Of a DNA stretch of 64,000 bases, positions 54,719 to 64,000 are shown one piece after another. The position numbers and the translations under genes were made by a program. This DNA is from Carposina sasakii (lineage: Eukaryota > Arthropoda > Insecta > Lepidoptera > Carposinidae). Position 1 is the stretch's first letter. Every line of letters starts with the position of its first letter. The notes beneath the pieces were generated by a model, which searched no databases, was not told the origin of the DNA, and worked only from the letters and a program-made list of their open reading frames with translations. Where the stretch lies: the NCBI GenBank assembly GCA_014607495.2, contig CP053152.1, positions 14,925,899 through 14,989,898 of the forward strand, given 5' to 3'.

Positions 54719-55973
54719 CTGGGTGTAAAAAGATAATTTTGTTCTTTTAATACCTCGTATTCTTTGTGACATCACAATAATTTTTTTCTATGGAAGCACC
54801 CCTGGGAAACCACGGGTTTCAAAGATATTGAGGTCCAAAGTTATATTAAAATATGTAAAATTCTACTGGCAACCCTAAAACACAAATACTTATTTCTAGT
54901 CAATCAGCATAACAATCAAGATATCACCCTATGTCATGTAATGAGACAAACATATGACACCAGATCCATAGCCGCAGGTAAGTATGCTATCCTCAGAGTA
55001 AGCAATTATTATGGAGACAGGCTCATTGAAAAACGATTACCATACTTGCTTAATATCTTACCTGTGTCAAACTAATAGGGGAAAGTGGGGTATTTGGGAA
55101 CACCTAACTTACAACCCTGTAAAATATTAAAAGAAAGTCATAAATGTAATCAACTTTTATTGCAACAGGAACATTACTTATCCAGCTACAAAGAAATTAA
55201 CTCAAAACTTTTGCAAATAAACATTATAATAAAAAAAATTAAGAAAATAAAAAACATTGGTGTTCGTATTTACCCGATATCGTGTGGGGTAATTGAGATC
55301 AGTCCGCGGTGGAGACACGAACCATATGGGGTAATTGCGAACGACATACTTAAGTCTTAATAAGTAGGTGCTATAATTATTTAGTTTAGCACAAATCACA
55401 CGTAACGTAATTTATCATGTGCCTAGGTATTGCAAATGACGCACCTAACGCAATAACGCAACATTCCTAATTACCCGAACTTGGAAAGTCGAAACAAAAT
55501 GACCGTTACTAGCAATATTAGTGGCAGTGAACTTAAAACTACTTGGAATTTATAAACTGATAGTACATGTAAGATAGCAACAAAATATGTTGTCATTAAC
55601 CTCAAAAATATCCTTTTTGTGCTGATTTTTACATGTGACAAAAATTGTAACAAAATTACGTAAAAGATTATTTGACTCACCGTGATGAAATGCGTGCATC
55701 TTCTCACTCGCACTTTTGCGGGCATACTAAGGGCTGGCAAGCGCATCAGCTTAGATGTGTGCGGGCGATGTAGTGCGGGAGGTTTATTTGATATTCAACT
55801 GTTCTCAATTACCCGCCGTTCTCAATTACCCCACCTTCCCCTACATTGCTTGCAATAAAACGACAGTATTTTTTCATAACTTTTTGTCGTTCGAAGAGTT
55901 GGTTCCATAGAAGAAAATGATCGTAACCTTACATAGAATACGAGGTATTAAAAAAACATTGTTGTGTTTTTAT
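54719..55973. mobile_element. CAGGGTGTAAAAAG-family element split by a second TIR element
   Basis: Left end CTGGGTGTAAAAAGATAA at 54719 and right end ...TTTTTATACCCTG near 55973 are inverted relatives of the ends at 31487-31867. The shared interior resumes on either side of inserted DNA (about 54850-55855). Confidence 0.65.
55076..55843. mobile_element. TIR element, TAGGGGAAGGTGGGGTA termini
   Basis: Left TAGGGGAAAGTGGGGTATTT and right ...AATTACCCCACCTTCCCCTA are inverted. The interior has three further GGGTAATTG(A/C)-type segments. 768 bp, no transposase. The target duplication is not clear. Confidence 0.75.
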
Positions 55974-56907
55974 ACCCTGTGCACTGTATACATTAGACAA
56001 CAAAACGCTGGAAATTTTAGGAATGTTTGGAATATCTGTAAAATTTCAACAATGTCTAGCTTATGCAAATGTTTAAATTATGTTAAAGTAACGTGGTTTG
56101 TAAAAACAATAATATTTTCTGCCTTGTCATTGCAAGGATTGATAATTACTAATCAAAAGGCATCTGCGAAATATAAAGTTGTAATAGAGGAACAACCTTT
56201 AGACTACTCCTTTACCTTAATTTATTACAGTAATCCGTTTCTTCTATCAAAATATCTTCTTATTTAACGGTGAACAAACAGTTAAAGTTCTACTCTCCCT
56301 GAAGTTCTAACAGAGCGACCATTTCAACGCGATAATTAAATTTTAATCTCTTATTACCGGAGATGTAATGTTTTCACAGCATTTCTCAACTTGTTTGATG
56401 TCCTTAAGTGAAATCTCGGAGCTAGAGTAATTATATTGTGAATTGAAATTGAGGTTCCCGCTGGTCTCCTTGAGTTATTATATTTTTCTTAGAAATATTG
56501 TTATCTTTATAATATTTCTACATGCCACCAATTATCCAGCAGAGCACAAAATGCATAAGGCTTTCATCCTGTACGAGCGATTAAAATGTGATATTTATAT
56601 GTAGGTACCACTTTGTTGGTTTTACCGAAACAATTTTGACGATTTGTTTTGTATTATTATTTTATTGTTACTTAATAATTGTTATTGAAATTGAAAATTA
56701 AAATTGAAATATTTAATTGTCATGTTTAAGTGAATAGTGTGTACATTTTAAAATAAACGCTAAATAAGTACTATAAATCCTAAACTTCGAAATGTGCTAA
56801 CTTCTGCAGTGTTACCTAAGAGTATAAGTAAAAATTCGTCATCTATTAGTTCGACAGTGTTTTCAAACATACTTCGAACTGAAAAATGTTACATCGAAGT
56901 CAAATTA
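55974..56907. other. No gene recognised
   Basis: A 116-codon open frame (55917-56267) starts inside the flanking MITE and has no domain signal. Confidence 0.4.
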
Positions 56908-57095
56908 AGGCTCGAGCACACCGGATGCGTATGTGTGCACGTAAGCGTAGACGTACACGTACCTCTGAGTTTAATGTATAGAACAGTCACCGCTTAACGT
57001 CTGCCCGTGCCTATACAGTTCCATACATTACAACTCAGAGGTACGTGTACGTCTACGCTTACGTGCACGCACACGCATCCGGTGTGCTCGAGCCT
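56908..57095. mobile_element. Palindromic MITE (~75-bp arms)
   Basis: Arms start AGGCTCGAGCACACCGGATG and contain TAAGCGTAGACGTACACG; the right arm is the near-perfect reverse complement ending CGAGCCT. The spacer is about 40 bp. Confidence 0.85.
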
Positions 57096-58200
57096 CTATG
57101 GCGTCTTCTCTCCAAGTTTATTAATATCAGTAAGGTGTGATTTAACTCCTTAATACCAGTACTTCCAGCTTCAGCAGCGCAGGCTGAACAAAGTCCTGAC
57201 ATTAGCGGACCAGGGCAATCTTTGCTGGCGACGGGCCTAATAAGCTTACTCGCAGAGATCAGGTCGGGCCAGGGAGTTAGTATGTAGTACAAGCGGGCGT
57301 CATTGACTTTACACGTGATCTATACAGCCTGTCTGTTATTTCAAATGTATAAGCTAATAAGGCCTATATCGTAACTGCAATGTGTTATTAAAATCAGCTG
57401 AACAGTTTTTGCGTGAAAGACTTACAAACATCTTCACACGTTTTAATATTATCAGTAGGAGCTTGTTTGTTAATTCACTGTTGGCACCTTTGTATATGAA
57501 TATATAGTTATATAACATCCAGAAAAATATAGCGAGAAACATCGTCATAACATAGATAAAGGGAAGAAAAGTATCTACTTTCCAATGTACAATTTTTTTG
57601 GATTGATAACCTCGATTGAAATGATACAAATTTAAAGGTAAGTAGGTATCTAATATTTTAAATACAAGTTTAAATAAGGAACATGGAATGAACATTAACA
57701 TAAAGAACATAAGAATTAATTTATGTAAGTGATCGCAGACATAGCAAAACGGCAAAGAACTCAGCCACACTACGAGTACATAATATAATTACAGAACAAT
57801 TACCGAGCACAATCATTTTCCACTTAGCTCAGAAACCCGCCCGTTTAGCGGCCACAAAGTAATTCCGCAACAGAAAGGAATATTTTAATCGGATTATTTA
57901 AATAAATAGGGGATGGGGTGAATCGGAATTGTACATAATTTAGTGCGTCATTACCCCCGCGGATTTGTTTATCTGCTAACAAATTAAGCGGAAAGTTGTC
58001 GCGATAAAAACCGTCTTTATTGTTATAATCGAGGTTGTTTATTTCGGGTAACAAGAGGTATTAATGATCACAGAAATTGGAAATAAGTTTTAATGTTTTT
58101 TTTTAAGTTTAGCGCAAATGGCACTGCACATTAAGGATCCACACTATGCCAAAGCGAGTTACCTAATGTGTAAAACCTTAACGTCCTAAAATCACAAAAA
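57096..58200. other. No gene recognised; possible conserved non-coding stretch at 57830-58050
   Basis: TAATCGGATTA at 57886-57896 is a head-to-head pair of K50-homeodomain half-sites (TAATC/GGATTA). The surrounding mix of homopurine and homeodomain-like sites is unlike the TEs, but conservation cannot be tested here. Confidence 0.3.
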
Positions 58201-58204
58201 TTCT

Positions 58205-58400
58205 TCACCTACATCTCCTTCCGTGCATGTCGTAATAGTCGACTAAGGAAATCAGGGGCGATCTCACAAACGATGTGCTAGCAACTTGGTACGATGTATA
58301 AACACATCGGCCCGCTTTGTTGAACGTGGCTATAGGATCTCCTATGTGACACTGCAATTTTTTCCTATCCATGACCGAAGCCGAGTAACGTAATTCCATT
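58205..58400. repeat. Dispersed moth repeat fragment
   Basis: CATCTCCTTCCGTGCATGTCGT then GTCGACTAAGGAAATCAGGGG, shared with about 6690, 31333 and 63300. Class not determined. Confidence 0.55.
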
Positions 58401-60089
58401 TGTTTCTGTATGCATCCTTATGTATAAAACAACGAATTCGCAATTTCTGACTTAATTCAAATTCATTATCTCAATCTCCAGACTGACCCTTATACAAATA
58501 ATTAAATTCTACGAATAACCCGAAAACAATTCAACTTGAATTACATAAAATCCAATTCTGACATGATTTGAGTGAAAATTATTATTTCGCCGATTTAGCT
58601 CATCAGTGCCTCATCCCTAATACTTAGTTAAAATGGGAGCGTTTGTCTGTGCTTCCTATATATAAAACCAATGATGATAATCAAATTATAGATTTGCATG
58701 AAAAGTAGAAAGTTTCTAATGGAAATAATCTCATCCTTATTTATATAGAAACGGTCAGCAATTTCTTTGTGTTAAGGACCAACAAATATTTACAGCAAAA
58801 ACTATTGGCTACCCCACGGCCTTTGACCTCATCTTAATGTTCATCCTAAGAGCTTCAGCTATATATAATACACGTGAGGCTAAACTAAAATTGCCTTGAT
58901 TTAGGTAAAACGCGGGCAAACCACTAGTGTTTCTAAATAAATACAGTACTGGATTAAATAATAAACATCAGATATAGTTTACTCGAGTTTTAACAGAAAT
59001 AAATTAAAAATCCTGAAATTCTCGCCAGGTTTATCTCTAGGGGATTGATGATTTCATTACAGGACCATTCAAGGATTACTAGTGATACAACGTAACTCTA
59101 CGATAAATAAACACATTTTCGTATTAATTCACAACCATACGCACATGAATGTCTCAAATTATATTAAGAGTGCAACAGTTTTGGCAATGACTAAAAAAGA
59201 ATCGAGAACTTTTCAAAATAAGATAATTCGAGGTAACTATTATCGCTGTTACCGATATAAATAAGCTAGTTTAGCTGAGATAGTAAACTTCATGGAATTT
59301 ATATTTTCATACTTATATTTCCTTTCACAAAAATAACTAAGTATCTTACAGTAGCACCTGAAAATAATAGTTATTACGAACAATTCTAGGTAGAAATAAC
59401 CTAAAACTTTGAGATTTTCTTATGAAAATTTCAAGCCACCTCAACCCCATACGCCACCCCATTAACCCCTTTGAATAAAGCAACCCTGCAGATAGAGTCA
59501 ACAACAAAATTTAAGTCATAACTTGCCCTGGAATTGGCAGCCAATAACAACATTTTGACGAGCCAAGTTCTAAACAATAACAAAATTTACGTCTCTCATA
59601 TACTTTCAGCACACTTTACACCAAGCCTCCGTAAAAATTATAAGTAAAACTGTATAATTTTATTGTGTAATAACTTATTTGAGGTAATAAATAGGTTAGT
59701 ATAAACGTGTAACTAACACTTATTTGCTTTATATACTCTATTTTTAAAAAAGCCTATCCTGTCTACAATCTACTGTAGTAATAGAAAGTAATGCCATGTG
59801 ATTCAACATAAAGGATAACAACACAGAGAAGTGAGTTCTTTGTTTTACACCCAATATTTCAGCGCAGTTCGCGAACTGGGTACGTTTGAAATTTCCCACG
59901 TATATTTAAAATGAGATATGTAAAATATTTCAGATGCGGGCTTAGAGATATGTGAAGATGCATGAGAGGAGCTGTAATCATTCAACAATAAAATACGAGT
60001 ATGTTAAAGTAAACGTAGCAGTAGGTTCCCCTTTCGTAATGTTGCAGTTCTTGCTACCCTGTTTTTGGGAAAAATACGAAAGTAACTCT
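58401..60089. other. No gene recognised
   Basis: AT-rich unassigned sequence. Confidence 0.4.
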
Positions 60090-60233
60090 GTCTACCTATC
60101 TGTTTGCCTTCCACGTTTTAGCGTACCTACTGAACCGATTAAAATGAAATTAGCCTGAGAAAGGAAATAGGCTACTTTTCCCGGGATTTTTTTTTCTGCA
60201 GATCACGCGGACAGAGTCGCGGACATCCACTAG
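60090..60233 (+). mobile_element. Helitron 3' end
   Basis: ACTGAACCGATTAAAATGAA, AGGCTACTTTTCCCGGG and the terminal GATCACGCGGACAGAG...CATCCACTAG match the 3' part of the Helitron at 53857-54187. The 5' end is diverged. Confidence 0.7.
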
Positions 60234-63200
60234 TATAATAATATAGCCTAATTAATTTAACCTAAATAAATTAAACCCAAGCATTGATGCTTGATGACGT
60301 TGAAGCGTGAACACAACATAACATATATTAATTATGACATCAAAACCGCTCCGCTCATACAATAAATCATTTCCCTGCTATAACTAAAGGCCATTTTCTT
60401 GCACGACCCTAGAAGCAGAGGCGGTAAATTCGGAAGCATGCACCTACTTAATTAGAATGCAGTTCCTCATTATAAACTTAGTTTATATTTCTGCTCTAAA
60501 ATATAATGAAATGCCACTTCATGTCATATACGTACGTTTTCGTATACAGGCATTTATTTTAATTTAGTTAAGTGTCTAAAAAAAAATCGAAGATGTGAAA
60601 TAATTACATAATAATATAACAATCTAAGATACGGTATTTAGATCTATATTCGAATTCGGTAGGATACAAGAATAGCAAATCATCAAAATTACTTAAAAAT
60701 TGACTAAAAGCTTACCAATAATAAATTAATATTTGAGGGTTTTCGAAATGTGTGACGTCATTATGTTTAGTGATTCTTAACAAAATTAATTCTTGATGCA
60801 GTTTACTAACCGCCAATTTCTATAACTGATCTTGAGAGATTTTTTGCATATCTCAGATTTAATCTTCAATTGTTTTCATACAAAATTTCGATTTAGGAAT
60901 AAAAAAATCCGAGATTCTTTTTGATCTTTTGTATAGAAATTGGCAGTAAGTATATCAAAATTCTTTATTGATTTCAGCGAGTCCTTGTTCAGCTCATATC
61001 ACTTATTTGCGTACAGACAATTCCAATAGTTAGCCATGTACGTATCAAAGTAGTGACCGCGAAATCCGGTAAAGATATGGAATCCTGAAATAAACTTTTC
61101 TACTTCATACTAATCAAATCAAATTAAAATTAAAATGTACTAGTAGGTACGTCGGCTTAAAGTCTTTAAATATTAACATTTGGAGTATAATTTAGTCAGT
61201 TTTTAATTACTTCCGCTACTTATCCCGAGAAAGGTTGCGAATAATCTACTTTTTTATAAAAAGTACATTTCAAAGTTAGTTCGGGAACTTTCCATTCAAG
61301 TTTTTAAACTTTATTGCTGAATACCTATATAATAAACATAATAAATGAGGACAACACTATAAGTTAAGGAATTTAAATTGCGCAACAGGTTATTAATCTG
61401 TATTCATTTTATAAATTCAAAATGTAGCCTACTGAAAAGCTACACAGAAAATATTTTTATCCCAATAAAATAAATAAAAGTTATTATTGTTTGATCGCTT
61501 TTTGTTATGTTTACCTGTGGGTACTCGTATAACTGTGTATGCTGTCAATTGGCATGGCATCTATCAATTTAGAAAGTAACCTCGGTCATCAAAAATTATG
61601 GTCGCCTGATTAAACAGCGCCATCTATCGCGTGCCCCGCACCAGTTCCTCGATTCAACCGTGCAAGATTGATAGAGCACTTATTTATTTAGAAGTTTCTG
61701 TGTCCGGGGTTCATGGGCCACCTGAGCACCGTAATTAATGCGCGAGCAGACGCTTATTGATAGCGGAGGCGCTTGAACGCCTTCTGTTATGTGCTTGCGA
61801 ATAAAATAACGAAAACCTTTGGTTTATTCAGTACGTAACATAAGAAGGTATGGTACTTTGGAATCAAACCGTCGTAAGTGGGTATGTGGCGCGAACAATG
61901 TCATCGCTTGTTATTTCTAAATAGAAAAGGACAGCTGATCTTGACTTTAACATTTAATGTTGTTTCAATTCTAATCTAAACAAATTTTTTGTCAATTTTA
62001 CAAGAATCATGGTCGTTATACCAATGATCCTCCAAATTCCATGAAACATCATGAGTACAAAGCCCAAGAAAAATCCTTTTAAACATTGGGCACCAGTGCA
62101 CAATATTGTACATGTACATGATATCAAATCGAACCAACATTTGAATAAAACAACAATTCGCATTGAAGTGACTAGCTGATCCAGTGGATCAAATTATTTC
62201 AGCGCGCTGTAAAACTAACCTGTCAGTTTCAGTACATCTATTTAGCCTGGAAAATGGGCAATCTCGAACTAAATGGGGTAACCGGGAGAAAATCAAGCTG
62301 TTCGTAGATGGAACGTCGTTTAAATGACGAAACAGTTCGAATCTTAAAAATCGTGTTTTGTCTTGTTTATTAAGCTGATAAACAAATGAATTTTCATGAT
62401 AAAACGACGGACTTCAAAAAGAAAAATGTATCACGTAACACATAATGTATTATCCTCACTTTAATTTGCTCGCACCTAATCTGTAAACAATACTATCCTT
62501 CAATAAACGAATCCCTTTAATCCTAGACCCTAGTTCAATAAAACCTTTCCCCAAATCGAACCTCAGAATGTCTATTAACAGTGTTTAAAATTGAAAAGTC
62601 ATTGTCAGGCGCCGTCATTACGTCATTACACGCCCCGCAGGCTCGCCGCAAAGATTTTATTAAGAACCGGTGGTAATGAATCCATTTATGGGCTGGGTCT
62701 ATCTGTGACGTTTGTTTTGGTTGAAGTGTTTTTGGTCGATATCTCAAAAATGAATCTATCTATTTATTCATACTAATTAAATGCGTTTTCATTAATTACT
62801 GAGAATCATTGCACAGCCTAAATAGGTGATATTAGAGACCTGAAATTTGTAGAGTGTGTTCTTTGTTTGACATAGGCATCAGATAAGATAGGTTCCATAA
62901 ATTAACGCGATTTCTAAAGTTTATCTGGACATAATCGCGGGAGTTGGCTAGTAAAATATGAAGTAAGAAAATAGTACTTATATTTTTAATAGTAATAGTT
63001 TTCGTGGTCACTAAAGTAGATGTTTGTGCTCCCCCTTTATTTATTACCTTTCGCATCAAATTTCCTTGATTCTCCACAAAGAGAATCAAACAATTCTCAA
63101 TCGTATTAAACGTAATGGCGGCCACAATGATGGATCGCATCCACCTTTGCCCGGTTGTGGTAAGCATTCATTCCTTCACCACAGTCTACTAACTTTAGCG

Positions 63201-64000
63201 GTATAACATGTTTACCACTGCACTAGGACAAAGACATAATGCTTTTATCATACTGGACATACATCCTGTGCTGATCTGGGACTTCAATACATCGATTGCA
63301 TCTTTTCTCGTGCTGCATGCATATGCGTGAGAGTCATCTAAGGAAATCAGGAGTGTTTTCTTATATGATGAAGTTTCTCTAATCCTTTTCATCTCACCCT
63401 ACATTGTTAGAACCATATTCTGTTATGAAACGTAAATATGAAAAACTTTTAAGTCTTATAAATAACTTATTCCTTAGTTTTTAATTCTACGTCCGTCTAG
63501 CTATCCGCACAGTGCATTACTTATCTTATTTCATCATGTTTCATCAATAATATTAGTACATATACTGTAAGCTTACCTATTTCCAGTGAATAAATAACTT
63601 ACTTCTATTTAGTATACCAGTAATCTAATAGGTTGTTTGTTGAAGATTTATGCTTAGGTAGGAAATGCTTAAGTTTCAGTAAATATTCACCTTAAATTTC
63701 CTTGTATTTTCTCATTGATCATATAAAAAAAATTCTACTCGTGTATTGGAAACGCCAATTTTTATCTACTATATTAATCCGATTTCTTTTGTTTTAATAG
63801 GCAATCCAAGTTGTTTATTCGCCCGATATTATCAGACTACGTATTTATAATCAACCCACGAGGCAACTAAAATAAAATGAGATTACACTGTTCACACAAT
63901 CAAAGTAAAGGTATTATTGTAATTTTTTAGGGCCGATTTTTTCCAAACGTCAGATAGCCTATCTGAAGTATAAATCCGATACTGTCTCTATCATGATCAA
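60234..64000. other. No gene recognised
   Basis: No supported genes. GC-richer patches at 61600-61790 and 62600-62660 (with TTACGTCA, a CREB/bZIP-like site) could be regulatory. A dispersed repeat fragment lies near 63296-63380. Confidence 0.35.

Noticed and set aside
55917..56267. 116-codon plus-strand ORF
   Set aside because: It starts inside a MITE terminus and has no domain signal.
57354..57770. 138-codon hydrophobic minus-strand ORF, considered as an odorant or gustatory receptor fragment
   Set aside because: Composition suggests membrane segments, but no family motif is present and AT-rich DNA yields such Phe/Leu-rich frames by chance.

Overview
The window looks like a piece of a moth or butterfly (Lepidoptera) nuclear genome. 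It is AT-rich and dominated by mobile elements of the kinds known from that order: RTE-type and CR1/Jockey-type LINE fragments, small Helitrons starting TCTA and ending hairpin-CTAG, a tRNA-headed SINE, hAT and TA-inserting MITEs, a Ty3/gypsy retrotransposon, and a complete Maverick/Polinton. No searches were run; family names rest on motifs and general family knowledge.

Layout. 1-10,030: decayed LINE pieces and MITEs. 10,311-24,409: a complete 14.1-kb Maverick/Polinton with ~178-bp terminal inverted repeats (5'-AG...CT-3') and a perfect 6-bp target duplication TTCGAC, inserted in a small Helitron; an uninterrupted copy of that Helitron lies at 53,857-54,187. 24,447-34,400: TE-poor stretches with several MITEs. 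34,404-41,407: a gypsy element (Mdg3-like by inference) with 281-bp LTRs, only one difference noticed between them, and a 4-bp duplication. Its single gag-pol frame is split by a younger 1.85-kb insertion carrying a helicase C-terminus and a 238-bp-arm palindrome. 41,894-46,031: an unusual block of TGTGCTA motif clusters (10-11 bp within clusters, about 142 bp between clusters), long inverted copies of it, and a 1.43-kb tandem duplication, each copy with the first exon of a helix-turn-helix (DUF4817-like) gene. 46,155-46,227 (minus): the only convincing host exon, a signal-peptide exon ending at a consensus donor in phase 1. 46,330-64,000: mostly unassigned sequence with scattered MITEs, a SINE, Helitrons and LINE tails.

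The Maverick gene set, nearly all on the plus strand, reads as a virus-like programme: a small spliced gene, protein-primed family B DNA polymerase, A32/FtsK-like packaging ATPase, a DUF8207-like protein, a short coiled-coil ORF, a chromodomain integrase, an adenovirus pVI/pX-like membrane-active core protein, an adenovirus-type cysteine protease, a small basic peptide, a double-jelly-roll capsid protein and a conserved unknown protein. The large frames are open, so the copy looks young. Three features are most worth following up. (1) The protease frame has no upstream ATG and sits at -1 relative to the pVI-like gene, whose last sense codons form a textbook A_AAA_AAC slippery site directly before the stop. 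(2) Each terminal repeat contains a ~102-bp near-palindrome. (3) No separate penton-like minor capsid gene was recognised.
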